Positions 44,018-53,834 are shown, counted from the stretch's first letter. The stretch is 64,000 nucleotides of DNA from Algoriphagus sp. PAP.12 (GCF_026652115.1 NZ_JAPPSQ010000012.1:62001-126000); one strand, 5' to 3'. Notes: generated from the letters alone by a model not told the origin. Translations and numbers: made by a program.

Positions 44018-45232
44018 TTATTTCCTCTTCAACTCCAGCACCGTAATCTCCGGCCAAATCCCTACGCGACCTGGAAAAGCCAAGAATCCAAAACCTCGGT
44101 TGACATGAAGGTATCGACCTAGTTCCTCATATAGTCCAGCCCATTTTGGGTATCGGAATGAGGCAGGACTCCATTTGATAAATCCGGGGATTTCGATTCC
44201 AAACTGCATTCCATGCGTATGTCCACTTAGCGTCAAATGAATGAATTGAGCGAATTTTTTCACCTCCTCATCAAAGTGCGATGGATCATGACTCATCAAG
44301 ATTTTAAAGCCTTTTTCAGTTAAGTTTTCTGTTGCTTTCCCCAAGTCTCCATATTGAGCAAAGCCTTTTCCCCAGTTTTCTACACCTATCAAATCAATGC
44401 TCGCTCCACCTTTTTGGAGTTTGACGTTTTCATTACGTAGGAGTTGAAAACCCAATTCTTTTTGAATATCTGCCAGGCGATTTAGATTGGCTTTTTTAGC
44501 TTCTAGATTCGGCCAAGACATATAGTCACCGTAATCGTGGTTGCCCAGAATGGAATACTTACCCATCGGAGCCTTTAGCTTTTTGAATGTGTCCACCCAA
44601 GGCTCCATTTCCCCGGCATGGTTGTTTACCAAGTCTCCTGTAAAAAGAATTACATCGGATTCCTGCTGGTTGATCAGGTCGACGCCGTATTCCAATTTCT
44701 TTTTATCATCAAAACTTCCGGAGTGGATGTCTGAAATCTGGGTAATAGTGAATCCATCAAACTCTTCAGGCAAATCATCGAATTCCAAGGTGTGTTTAAC
44801 CACTCGGTAGCGATATTTTCCAATGAGGACTCCATGAAGAATTCCAACAAAGGGAATAGCTGAAAGAATCAAGGCTGTTTGACTGACGAACTTTCTACGG
44901 TCAGGAAGGAAGTCACCTTCTCGGCTTCCACTTACGGATTGATAGGCTCCTGTGAAAAACCGAGTTATATCTTCCCCAAACATAAATACTAGTACAATCA
45001 GTTTGGGAACAAGTGATAAAACCATCAATGAAACCATCCTTCCAAAATGAATGCTGACTTGACCTCGGTCGAAGGTCATAAAGCCGTATGCAACATAGAG
45101 GTAGACTAATATTGAAAATGCCCAAAAGGCAATTTTTACAAGGGTTTGCTCTGGGAAAAGTGTTTTAAATGCCTGGTAAGAATACCAGTCAATTAAGGCT
45201 AGGAATACAATAAATAGGAGAGTACGAATCAC
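44018..45232 (-). CDS. membrane-anchored metallophosphoesterase, YkuE/YaeI-like
   Basis: 404 residues: four to five membrane helices in the first 150 residues, then a calcineurin-like phosphoesterase domain. The metal-binding motifs are ISDIHSG, FTGDLVNN, ILGNHDYGDY and LSGHTHGMQ. YaeI-like members cleave phosphodiesters or UDP-linked lipid-A precursors at the membrane; the substrate is not clear here. Single minus-strand gene. The 285-base gap to the T9SS gene holds only that gene's terminator. Confidence 0.9.
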   Translation of the reverse strand: MIRTLLFIVFLALIDWYSYQAFKTLFPEQTLVKIAFWAFSILVYLYVAYGFMTFDRGQVSIHFGRMVSLMVLSLVPKLIVLVFMFGEDITRFFTGAYQSVSGSREGDFLPDRRKFVSQTALILSAIPFVGILHGVLIGKYRYRVVKHTLEFDDLPEEFDGFTITQISDIHSGSFDDKKKLEYGVDLINQQESDVILFTGDLVNNHAGEMEPWVDTFKKLKAPMGKYSILGNHDYGDYMSWPNLEAKKANLNRLADIQKELGFQLLRNENVKLQKGGASIDLIGVENWGKGFAQYGDLGKATENLTEKGFKILMSHDPSHFDEEVKKFAQFIHLTLSGHTHGMQFGIEIPGFIKWSPASFRYPKWAGLYEELGRYLHVNRGFGFLAFPGRVGIWPEITVLELKRK

Positions 45233-45448
45233 AATAATGGTTTGTTGGGATGATGGAAAAGGAGTTTGGGTCCTCTTGCAAAATTGAATTTTGAAGGCGA
45301 TAAATTACCATAACGGGAAGAATAATAGTAGGTTGACTAAAATGGGACTAAAAGATGTACCTTGGTTGCTTGATTTAAGATTTTGCCAGAATAATTTTAG
45401 TTTTCTTTCTTCCAGTATGGATTATCCTTTTTGTGATTTCCAATATCA

Positions 45449-45491
45449 AAAAAACAAAATGGACCTACCAACTATCTGGTAAGCCCATTTT
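45449..45491 (-). terminator. terminator of the T9SS cargo gene
   Basis: A 15-pair stem with two wobbles (45456-45470 with 45477-45491) and, on the minus strand, a seven-T run. It lies 27 bases after the stop. Confidence 0.9.
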
Positions 45492-45517
45492 GCTTATTTA
45501 AAATTTATAGGGTCAGC

Positions 45518-48500
45518 TTAATTTTTCACAACTCGATGTAATCTTCCAAAGTTGCCAATTCGAATAAAGTAAAGCCCATTACTTAATTCTTGTAATGCAA
45601 TTTGAACATCTGAACCTGTTGTTGTAATCGATTTCACCAGCCTTAAATTACTGTCATAAATGTAAATCTGGGCTGGTAGTAACTCAGGCTCTATGCCATC
45701 TATGGTAACTAGATTTGATGTCGGGTTTGGATATATTCTAATTTGTTCCGGTTTCTTGTCGAGTTCAGATTCCGGATTAGAATTTTCTTGATTCAATTTT
45801 CTGGCAGCTTCATCATTTGGCTGACATTCAGGACTTGCATTTAATGGCACTAGGTATTTTTGTCCTGTAAATATAGAGCCATCCGTAAACTGAACTTTAT
45901 CGGCATATAATGAGCCTTCCAAGATAGAGTTTTCTCCAAATTCAACAGATGCAAAAGGAGCGAGGATATTTCCTTGGAAGAAGCTGTTTTTGAAATGAAT
46001 CGGTTCATTCCCTGAATATTGAACAGTTACGCTATTCTGAGCTCCATCCGTTCCAGCCAGATATTGTTGGTCAGAGTGAGGGAGCCATTTGTTGACACGA
46101 ATTAGGATTGGCCCTGTGCTTACATCAAAATTCACGATGGTATTTTTTCCTGAAATTTTCCATGAATCAATTAAATAAGACCCACTGACCAGATTAAGTG
46201 TCGTGTTTTCTAGCATATCTATTGAAAGATAGGTTCCTGGGGCAAGGTCAAGTATGTCTCCTTTCTTAAGTTGGAATTTTTCTTTCGAGTTGACCTTAGG
46301 AAAATTTAATTCAGGCCTTTCAAAACTAACCACGCATTCAGATTCTTTGCTGATGGCACCAAGGGGTAGAAGATTAGATTTTTTCTGAGAGTCAACTTCT
46401 TTTGCAAGTTGCAAATAATCGAAAACTACGCTTGATTCGCCACGAAGAATCAATTCATTTCCAACATAAAGATCTCCAACAATAGTGACAGGAGTTCCTC
46501 CTTGGAATGAAACATTTTCAAAGATCATATCGCCTGAGGAACCCACAGATCCTTGGGACTCTTGGAAATATTTGCTAAAGTATACATGGTCAAAACCATA
46601 AATACTAAAGTCGCTTAAGGAGTTTATTACCTCAGCACCCAGGTCCACTGTGTTAACTAGGTCTAGTCCGGTTATTTCTTGGGTGCATTGGTTGAAATTA
46701 TTTTCGACATAAGTTCCGATAGGACTATATGCTGAGGCCTTTGCAACTACATCATATTCGACAGGCTCAAAACATCCTGTGTTAGAAATAGAGGCAATTT
46801 CAGGAGTGACTATGACTAAAACTTCAATAGATACAGACTCCCCAACCCCGATCTGGTTTCCGTCAGCCAAAAGGTTTTTATCACCTTTCCCGTCAAAATT
46901 GGAATTGACAATCAATTCCTCACTACTGATGCAATTGACAATGAAATTGGAGGCATCCTGAAAGCTTTGAGACAAATCAAATGTTGATTGAATATCGCTG
47001 AGAAGAACATCTCCGCCATTTTGAAGACTTATTTCATATACCACCTGTCTTCGACCAGCTCCAATATTGACAATGTCTTTGGTGATGATGTCTGAAACCT
47101 CAATGATTGGGTTTTCAGGATCTAAAAGAAAGCCGGTAAGGTCCAAAAAGCTAGTTCCTTCGAGATTGAAAGTATGGTTGATTAGCGTGTTTTCCGCAAT
47201 TTTCACTCGATTGGTTTCCTCTTTGATCAAAGTTTCATCAATCAGAGATCCAACTTTGAGTTCTCCAAAACTTATTTTGGTGCTTTCAAAGACGCTTTGA
47301 CTTGATTTACTTTTAAAATTGCCATTAATAAAAGATTGACCACTTACCGGAACTGGAGTGCTTAATGCCTGAGGAAATTGAGCTTCAATATATTGCCCGG
47401 CAATTAAATCTACCTGGGAGCCGAAAGATGAATAAGAAACAGACCCATCAGTATTGAATACTGTATAGTTCATCTCTTGTCCAAGTTGGATTGATAAGTT
47501 GATTTTAGGGTCAAACTCAAAATCCATATCCTGATCGATATTTAATGTAGGGGAAATATCGCCAGCATCAATGCTACCTAGGTTGTTTCCAAGACTAAAA
47601 GAGGTCGTATATCCTGCATAATCCAATAGGGAAATCAGGTCGTAATTCATATTTGAAACAGAATATTTGGTCCCAGATACTTTAAGTTTTCTTCCTCCAT
47701 TCAAAGTTTGGGAATTAAGCTCTGTACTAGAAGTATTTTTAAAAGTAGCCTCTATCTCAGGGAGAGTGGGGCCATTCGGAGGTAGGTCTGGAGGGGTGAT
47801 TTGAACAGTGTTTTGATCTGGAAAACTGGCAAAGGCATAGTTGGTGCCGTTTTGTTGATTGTAGGCATTAAGAACTGCTTGGCCTAAATTGAATAGTGGA
47901 CTTAATGAAGACCATCTACAAGCTAGAATATCTGCTTGGGTAGCATTGGGGCCAAAAGCTTTTTCACAGATGTTTATTAATGGAGGTAGTGAGGGTAGAG
48001 ATTGACTTAAATTGAATCTAGCATATTCCTCAAATTCTAGTTTATCAGAACAGATTTCATAGGAACAGATTCCATCAGGAACACATGGATAATAAACTGT
48101 GACCCCAAATCCGACATCTGCATCTATTCCTATTGCAGCATTTAATGAAAGGTCGTCAACAAGTGGTCCCAACTCTTGGTTGACGAAAGGAGGGCTCACT
48201 TTTAATTTATTTGTTTTGGTAGGATCTAAAATTTCATAAGATGTATTGATTCTGACTGGCTCTCCACAAGCGAAGCTATTAGCTTGCGGATATTCCACAT
48301 ATACCTTTACTGGATAATTTAGGTCTATATCAGATGTTCCAATTGAATGGACCTGATAATACCCCCCCGCATCCAAAGATGCATTTGCCGTGAATGTAGG
48401 TTCTAGGGATGAACAAAAGAAGCTAAAGCCAGAGGTAAGCTGGGTTAGCCAATTGGGAATATAGATGCCCTGTTGAGCAAGTATGTCTTTGGCTATTGTA

Positions 48501-48742
48501 GCACCGATACTTGGGCTAGTTCCATTTGCGAAGGTGTGTTTAAATTCAACCCGAGTTGCGGAGCCTACTTTGGGGTTGGGATCTAACGTAATGTTTTTAT
48601 ACTCCTCCTGAAATAGTAGCTCTGTATTCACGTTGGAGGTAGCTCCTCTAGTTTGGGAAAATGAAAGTAGAGGTAAGGCCAAAAAAACTAGGGTACTCAT
48701 TAGCTTTAGAATGGCTAATTCTAGGGTTGAGTTTGTTTTCAT
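45518..48742 (-). CDS. large secreted protein with type IX secretion sorting domain
   Basis: 1074 residues: signal peptide (about 1-30, cleavage after SFSQ), a long beta-rich body, and a C-terminal T9SS type A sorting domain (about 1003-1074) with IYPNPTSN, LVKSI and NGLYFIRI. A stretch around residues 760-990 (VGNELILRG, FQGNILAPFASVEFG, GSLYADKVQF) resembles repetitive strands seen in choice-of-anchor adhesins. It would cross the outer membrane via T9SS and stay on or near the surface; function unknown. Its promoter region contains a 14-bp palindrome. It follows the sulfatase gene on the same strand, but with a 204-base gap. Confidence 0.85.
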   Translation of the reverse strand: MKTNSTLELAILKLMSTLVFLALPLLSFSQTRGATSNVNTELLFQEEYKNITLDPNPKVGSATRVEFKHTFANGTSPSIGATIAKDILAQQGIYIPNWLTQLTSGFSFFCSSLEPTFTANASLDAGGYYQVHSIGTSDIDLNYPVKVYVEYPQANSFACGEPVRINTSYEILDPTKTNKLKVSPPFVNQELGPLVDDLSLNAAIGIDADVGFGVTVYYPCVPDGICSYEICSDKLEFEEYARFNLSQSLPSLPPLINICEKAFGPNATQADILACRWSSLSPLFNLGQAVLNAYNQQNGTNYAFASFPDQNTVQITPPDLPPNGPTLPEIEATFKNTSSTELNSQTLNGGRKLKVSGTKYSVSNMNYDLISLLDYAGYTTSFSLGNNLGSIDAGDISPTLNIDQDMDFEFDPKINLSIQLGQEMNYTVFNTDGSVSYSSFGSQVDLIAGQYIEAQFPQALSTPVPVSGQSFINGNFKSKSSQSVFESTKISFGELKVGSLIDETLIKEETNRVKIAENTLINHTFNLEGTSFLDLTGFLLDPENPIIEVSDIITKDIVNIGAGRRQVVYEISLQNGGDVLLSDIQSTFDLSQSFQDASNFIVNCISSEELIVNSNFDGKGDKNLLADGNQIGVGESVSIEVLVIVTPEIASISNTGCFEPVEYDVVAKASAYSPIGTYVENNFNQCTQEITGLDLVNTVDLGAEVINSLSDFSIYGFDHVYFSKYFQESQGSVGSSGDMIFENVSFQGGTPVTIVGDLYVGNELILRGESSVVFDYLQLAKEVDSQKKSNLLPLGAISKESECVVSFERPELNFPKVNSKEKFQLKKGDILDLAPGTYLSIDMLENTTLNLVSGSYLIDSWKISGKNTIVNFDVSTGPILIRVNKWLPHSDQQYLAGTDGAQNSVTVQYSGNEPIHFKNSFFQGNILAPFASVEFGENSILEGSLYADKVQFTDGSIFTGQKYLVPLNASPECQPNDEAARKLNQENSNPESELDKKPEQIRIYPNPTSNLVTIDGIEPELLPAQIYIYDSNLRLVKSITTTGSDVQIALQELSNGLYFIRIGNFGRLHRVVKN

Positions 48743-48803
48743 GCCGGGCTAATTTATCATCCTAATAAATATAAGCCGTTTTTTTGTATTTGAAATATAA
48801 TAA

Positions 48804-48817
48804 TGTTTATATAAACA
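48804..48817 (-). promoter_or_regulatory. 14-bp palindrome upstream of the T9SS cargo gene
   Basis: TGTTTATATAAACA, a perfect palindrome about 62 bases before the start at 48742; A/T-rich, operator-like. Confidence 0.4.
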
Positions 48818-48946
48818 GTGTTTTTTTTAGCTAAAAATCCCCTAGAATATTAATTTTTATTGTTTGATGTGATAATAAGAGTATAGTTTGAAAATTTCGA
48901 GGTTTGAATATTAATTCCCAATTATAGCATTGAGTATGAGAGTTTT

Positions 48947-50353
48947 TCACTCTTTTTCAGGTTGAGTCAGTTGATAAGTTTCATCATACAAGCTCAGTTG
49001 CCGTTTTCGCCATTGGGCTCCTTCCAGGAAAACTGGGTGAGGTAAGCTCACTTCCCAGTCACCTAATTTCTTTAATAAGCTTTGAGTGATATCTAAATTT
49101 TCAAATGCCAAGTTATTGAGCTCAGAGGGATCTTTTTTTAAATTATAAAGCATGGGTAATCTGTCTGGGACACTGACTAATTTCCAGTCTCCTAGTCTGA
49201 TTGCTCGGCTTATGGTGAATTTCCATTTGATTTCTCTTTCAAGATCATTTGAATTAGATCCAGTTAATGAAGGACTTAAATCCACTCCTGAAAATCCCTC
49301 TAGCTCAGATTTTCCCTGACTGGCCAATGCCAAAAATGTGGGGGCAACATCCAAAGAACTAACAGTTTGATTGGAGATTAGACCTTCTGGGTATTTGGCA
49401 GGAAGATTTAAGATAAATGGAACGTGAATTCCTCCTTCTAATAAAATTCCTTTTTGACCTCGATAAGGTGCGTTAATTGATGCGTTGCTGTCTGCTGGTC
49501 CACCATTGTCGCTAATGAATACTACCAAGGTATTTTCCTTGATTCCATTTACTTCAAGCGATTTCATGATTTTTCCGACATTGAGGTCTAGCCTGTGAAC
49601 CATAGCTGCATAGGTTCTTCTTTTCTCATCCGGAATATCTTGAAACAAAGCCAGGTCTTCGTCAAGTGCTTGCATGGGAGTATGTGGGGCATTGAAAGAA
49701 GCAAAAAGGAAGAAGGGTTCACTTTTATGTCTAATGATAAAATCGACACATTCATTCCCAACATCATCAGTAATGTAAGTAAGCGGGGCCGGGATTTTGA
49801 AATTGGATTCTATAGGTTCTTTGTAACCTTTGCCGTCAGGTAATGCTTCAAAATAGTCATGGCCGCCGCCTGTATATCCCCAAAACTCATCAAAGCCTCT
49901 TTTCAATGGATGAAACTGTGGTTCCTTTCCCAAATGCCATTTGCCGATCAATCCATTGACATAGCCGTATGGCTTCAGCAGATCAGCCAAAGTTTTTTGT
50001 GAAAGAGGCATTCCCAAATACTCTGGATCAAAGCCTGGTTGATTTACTGCAAGATTATTATCATGCCCAAACTCCACCTGATTCACCCCGGTGATCAAGC
50101 CAGCTCGGGATGGACTGCAAACAGCTGATGACACATAGCCTTGGGTGAAAATAACTCCTGTTGCAGCTAATTGATCAATATTCGGAGTTTTGATCTGAGT
50201 ACTTCCTGTAAAACCTAAATCTCCATATCCCAGATCATCGGCAACTATCAGTACAAGGTTGTATTGTGATGAGTTTGAGATATTTTGACCGGCAGATTTT
50301 AGAGAGGAAAGGAGGAGAAGAATTATAGAAAATGTAAAACTCGAACGAAACAT
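48947..50353 (-). CDS. exported sulfatase (formylglycine type)
   Basis: 468 residues with a signal peptide (to about residue 22). The N-terminal metal site VADDLGYGDLG (D39, D40) and the formylglycine motif CSPSRAG (C79) are intact, so it is a type I sulfatase requiring Cys maturation by an enzyme not encoded here. Family S1 sulfatases cleave sulfate esters of algal or host glycans; which glycan is unknown. Single gene. The stop is at 48947, 204 bases before the T9SS gene. Confidence 0.9.
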   Translation of the reverse strand: MFRSSFTFSIILLLLSSLKSAGQNISNSSQYNLVLIVADDLGYGDLGFTGSTQIKTPNIDQLAATGVIFTQGYVSSAVCSPSRAGLITGVNQVEFGHDNNLAVNQPGFDPEYLGMPLSQKTLADLLKPYGYVNGLIGKWHLGKEPQFHPLKRGFDEFWGYTGGGHDYFEALPDGKGYKEPIESNFKIPAPLTYITDDVGNECVDFIIRHKSEPFFLFASFNAPHTPMQALDEDLALFQDIPDEKRRTYAAMVHRLDLNVGKIMKSLEVNGIKENTLVVFISDNGGPADSNASINAPYRGQKGILLEGGIHVPFILNLPAKYPEGLISNQTVSSLDVAPTFLALASQGKSELEGFSGVDLSPSLTGSNSNDLEREIKWKFTISRAIRLGDWKLVSVPDRLPMLYNLKKDPSELNNLAFENLDITQSLLKKLGDWEVSLPHPVFLEGAQWRKRQLSLYDETYQLTQPEKE

Positions 50354-50502
50354 GTTTTGAGGCGAAATAGGGAAGGGATTAAATTGAGTCTTTGAAGATA
50401 CTATTCATTTTGAAAAAGTTCTTTTGAGAAAAGCTCGATTCCCCATTTTTTTACTTCTCTTTTTCCTTTCTTTGTACCTTAATTTTTCAAACCTAGTAAC
50501 CT

Positions 50503-51810
50503 ATGCGACAGCTGCTTCTTAGACCCGGTGCAGAGGAATTGTCCTACGAAATTCGTGGCATCGTAAAAAAAGCTCGTCAAATCGAGTCATTGGGCTATTC
50601 CATGACTTGGGAAAATATTGGCGACCCTATTCAGAAGAATAACCATGTTCCGGATTGGATGAAAGAAATCATTTCTGATCTGCTGAAAGAAGATAAAACT
50701 TATGGATATGCAGACTCCAAGGGTGTGTTGGAGACAAGGAGGTTTCTTGCTGATTTGAATAATAAATTGGGTGGTTCTCAAATATCCGCTGAAGATATTT
50801 TGTTTTTCAATGGCTTAGGAGACGCGATCGCCAAGCTGTATCAATTCTTGGTGCCAACGGCCAGAATTATCGGTCCATCACCAGCCTATTCAACACATAG
50901 TTCTGCAGAAGCAGCGCATGCGAATACTGCTCCGATTACATACAAGCTTGATCCGGATAATCAGTGGCTTCCTGATATGGATGACTTATACATGAAAGTC
51001 AAATACAATCCATCAATCGTGGGGATTTTGATCATCAATCCGGATAATCCGACGGGGATGGTGTATCCACGAGAGGTTTTGGAAGGCTTTGTGAAAATCG
51101 CTGAGGAGTTCAATCTCCTTTTGGTAGTGGATGAAATCTACCAGAATATCACCTACAATGGAATTAAAGCTGTTCCTCTAGCCGAGGTTTTGGGAGATAG
51201 ACCCGCAATTTCATTGAAAGGAATTTCCAAAGAGTTCCCTTGGCCAGGAGCGAGATGTGGTTGGATGGAGTTTTATAATCGGGAATCGTCCAAGGAGTTT
51301 TCTAAGCTTTGTCAAACCTTGGAAAATGCCAAAATGATTGAGGTTTGTTCTACTATTTTGCCTCAGTTGGCTATTCCGATTATTATGAGTCATCCGGCTT
51401 ACCATCAATACAGAGAGAAGGCCAATAACGACATCGGAAAGAGAAGTGAATGGATGGCAGAGATACTGGGTGACATTCCTGGAATCAAATTCAATCCAAC
51501 TCAAGGCGCATTTTATAACACCATAGTTTTTGATGAGGGGGTTTTAAATCCAGATCAAAAATTGGAGGTAGAGGATCCTAGATTGCAAACTTTGGTTGAA
51601 GGATGGGTGTCTGAGCCCAATATGCCTTTGGATAAGCGTTTTGTTTATTATCTATTGGCAGGAGAGAGAATTTGTGTGGTTCCAATTTCCTCTTTCTGTT
51701 CCGACTTGAGAGGATTCCGTGTGACCTTACTTGAAGAAAAAGAAGAAGTGTTTAAGGATACGTTTACTCGATTAGGCAAAGCGATTAGAAGATATCTTGG
51801 AAAAGGATAA
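50503..51810 (+). CDS. class I/II PLP-dependent aminotransferase
   Basis: 435 residues of the AAT-I fold. PLP-contacting residues are visible: NPDNPTG (179-185), VVDEIY (D210, Y213) and the PLP lysine K243 in LKGISKEF, with R251 in PGARCGW. Members of this fold transfer amino groups between amino acids and 2-oxo acids; the substrate is unspecified. A TTTCTTTG element near 50470 may be its -7. Single gene. Confidence 0.88.
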   Translation: MRQLLLRPGAEELSYEIRGIVKKARQIESLGYSMTWENIGDPIQKNNHVPDWMKEIISDLLKEDKTYGYADSKGVLETRRFLADLNNKLGGSQISAEDILFFNGLGDAIAKLYQFLVPTARIIGPSPAYSTHSSAEAAHANTAPITYKLDPDNQWLPDMDDLYMKVKYNPSIVGILIINPDNPTGMVYPREVLEGFVKIAEEFNLLLVVDEIYQNITYNGIKAVPLAEVLGDRPAISLKGISKEFPWPGARCGWMEFYNRESSKEFSKLCQTLENAKMIEVCSTILPQLAIPIIMSHPAYHQYREKANNDIGKRSEWMAEILGDIPGIKFNPTQGAFYNTIVFDEGVLNPDQKLEVEDPRLQTLVEGWVSEPNMPLDKRFVYYLLAGERICVVPISSFCSDLRGFRVTLLEEKEEVFKDTFTRLGKAIRRYLGKG

Positions 51811-51853
51811 AGGATAGGCTGTAAAAGTTTAAATAAAATTGAGTGATCAGTCT

Positions 51854-51863
51854 CAGTGATCAG
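51854..51863. repeat. left ATCAGTG-type repeat beside the four-helix gene
   Basis: CAGTGATCAG within gtgatcagtctcagtgatcag; a heptamer-like tandem whose reverse complement recurs at 52321-52330. Confidence 0.5.
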
Positions 51864-51906
51864 ATAAGGTAAATGAGATAGAAATCATGGGGTTTTGGAG
51901 ATAGAG

Positions 51907-52275
51907 TCAGTTTTTTGATCCAAATTTTTTAGGATTAAGTATCATATAATTTATCAATTTCCCTACCTCCCCAGATTGTTTGATAAGTGTTTGGTATTGC
52001 TCATTAGAGATATATTCGCAGGCTAATGCGAAATCGAGCCAAACGCTTGTCTCACTGTTTTCCATGTCTGCATCACTAAGTTTCGACTTGAAATGAGCAG
52101 TATAGGCTCGTTTTCTATATGATTCGGCAATACAGGCACAAACAGAGCGACTTGACCTCCTGATTTGATCTGTGAGTGAGAATTTCTCTTCTTTTGGAAA
52201 ACTTTTAGAAACTTGAAATATTTCCATCGCTAGATTGAATCACTTTTTAAACGCTAATAATTCCTTGTAATCCAT
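51907..52275 (-). pseudogene. four-helix-bundle protein (23S intervening-sequence family) with internal stop
   Basis: The frame from ATG 52275 encodes a family-typical MDYKELLAFKK start, a TGA at 52242-52240 where codon 12 should be, then FNLAMEIFQVSKSFPKEE and the conserved QIRRSSRSVCACIAESYRKR helix pair, ending at 51907. A downstream ATG at 52227 would give a 106-residue protein lacking helix 1. The family (S23-like/TIGR02436) occurs in 23S rRNA insertions and as dispersed genes in Bacteroidota; its function is unsettled. It is flanked by inverted ATCAGTG-type repeats (51854-51863 and 52321-52330). The single stop could also be an error or recoding. Confidence 0.78.
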
Positions 52276-52316
52276 ATTTATATCCTGCTAATGGGTTCTT
52301 TTAATTTTGGTATTTG

Positions 52317-52330
52317 GCCACTGATCACTG
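52317..52330. repeat. right CACTGAT tandem repeat beside the four-helix gene
   Basis: CACTGAT twice in tandem, inverted relative to the left copy at 51854-51863. Confidence 0.5.
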
Positions 52331-52357
52331 ATTATCGTGCTTCCTCGTCTTGATCTC

Positions 52358-53269
52358 CTAGTTCATGGAGAAGTCTTCCTCCTCAGGATCAGTTCCTTCT
52401 AACTTGCTAAGCTCGGGTTGTCCTGCGTTTATCCAGGCGGTATACCAAAAGTCGGCTATCATTTTGATGCTTTTCTTTATTTGTTTTTCCACCATTCCAT
52501 TTAGCCTGCTGGAATAAGTGTCTGAAAACTCTTGAGAGTAAACCCGGACCGTCAATCTATTCCTTTCCTCGAAGCTGTATTTCTGATCCTCTGGAAATTC
52601 CTGCGTCAATTTCTTTTTGATAAATAATACCGAGTCGACTAGCGCATGTGCTTCAAAAACAGCTTCCCAAAAAGCGAGTTGGGGGTTCTTGACATATTCC
52701 GCTTTTCCAACCCACAAACTGTAATCAGTGGCTTGTATTTCAGGAATTCTACTTTCCCAAAATCCGTGAATTCCTTCCTGACCTGTCAATTGACCATTAT
52801 AATTCATGGTTGTATGAAGCGGAACATTGAGGTCTCTCAGTTAATGACCTAAATCCGCCGAAAGTCGAAGGATAGCGGCCTCATTTTTCTCTTCCATTGC
52901 TTTTGTCAAATTCTGAAAAGTAAAATAGGCCGACCAAGGGCCAATACCATTCAATCTTAAACTGTCTTCTCCAATTAATTCTACAGCTTCATTCCAATAG
53001 ATTGGTAAGGCATTTCGCACAGAATCATCATAATGATCCAGATCTATGTAATGCTTTTCGGCTTCGCCTTCGATCGCATACCTCCTCCGGTCAGGGTTGA
53101 CTGCTTTTTCTGTAATAAACTGAATATGAGGTTTGTAAAAACTAATTAATTCGGGAGGTAAAGAATAGACAGCCATTCTATTGATCAGGGAATGGGCATA
53201 AAAACCCCAGAAAAAAGGAATCCAACTTAAAAACAATGAATAAAAAGTGAGTATGGTAAAAAACTTCAT
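52358..53269 (-). pseudogene. zinc-dependent phospholipase C/S1-P1 nuclease-like gene with nonsense stop
   Basis: Two fragments share one frame: an N-terminal piece with a signal/membrane start and WGFYAHSLINRMAVYSLP, and a C-terminal piece beginning MNYNGQLTGQEGIHGFWESRIPE. They are separated only by a TAA (52843-52841) where the family reads LGHY; the order DLGH(stop)LRDLNVPLHTT fits the conserved zinc-site segment, but the expected metal His in D-x-H-V-P-L-H is Asn here. So both the stop and the missing ligand point to decay. Full length would be about 303 residues. It lies divergent to rpsT. The intact family hydrolyses phospholipids or single-stranded nucleic acid. Confidence 0.8.
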
Positions 53270-53398
53270 TCTTAAAATTTACAGAATTAAAACAAGAAAA
53301 AAGCATTAAAAACAGCTATATTTGCCAAATAATGAGGGTTTTGGTGTGTTTTTTCATCTTAAAAATTCTCGACTTGCTAAGGAATGTTCATGATTCCT

Positions 53399-53429
53399 TT
53401 TGCAGTATTAATTATTTACAATAACTTTG
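53399..53429 (+). promoter_or_regulatory. promoter of rpsT
   Basis: TTTG (53399-53402), 19 bases, TAACTTTG (53422-53429): a canonical Bacteroidota promoter, 50 bases before the rpsT start. Confidence 0.75.
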
Positions 53430-53479
53430 CACTCCAATTCGGTATAGGGGAACGTAAAGAACTTTATTTAAATCAAGAT

Positions 53480-53734
53480 ATGGCAAATCACAAATCAGCT
53501 CTTAAGAGAATTCGTGCTAACGAAGCGAAGCGTTTGAGAAACAGATATCAGGCCAAGACCACAAGAACTTTCATCAAAAGACTTAAGGCTGCTACTGATA
53601 AAGTAGAAGCAATGGAGTTGTACAAGAAAGTGTCTTCTATGTTGGATAAATTGGCGAAGAAGAATGTGATTCACAAGAACAACGCTAATAACAAAAAATC
53701 AAGATTGGCTAAGTTCGTTAACGCTATTGGTTAA
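53480..53734 (+). CDS. rpsT: 30S ribosomal protein S20
   Basis: 84 residues, basic, helical, MANHKSALKRIRANEAKRLRN start and KNNANNKKSRLAKFV end, as in S20, which binds 16S rRNA early in assembly. ATG at 53480 is preferred over an upstream ATG at 53384, which would precede the promoter. Terminator follows. Confidence 0.97.
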   Translation: MANHKSALKRIRANEAKRLRNRYQAKTTRTFIKRLKAATDKVEAMELYKKVSSMLDKLAKKNVIHKNNANNKKSRLAKFVNAIG

Positions 53735-53756
53735 TCCTTGAGACGAAATTTCATTG

Positions 53757-53784
53757 AAAACCCTGCTCTGCGGGGTTTTTTTTT
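53757..53784 (+). terminator. rpsT terminator
   Basis: 10-pair stem with one wobble (53757-53766 with 53770-53779), 3-base loop, nine T. Confidence 0.9.
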
Positions 53785-53834
53785 ATATCTAAATTTTAGG
53801 TATTTTTAGTTGATTAATTTTTTAATTGAAAGCT

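Noticed and set aside
45233..45448. Small gene or RNA in the gap upstream of the metallophosphoesterase
   Set aside because: No open frame with a start and coding character and no strong structure were found.
52358..53269. Stop-codon readthrough or selenocysteine in the phospholipase-like gene
   Set aside because: The stop is TAA and replaces a Tyr; no insertion element is seen, and a second active-site change favours decay.
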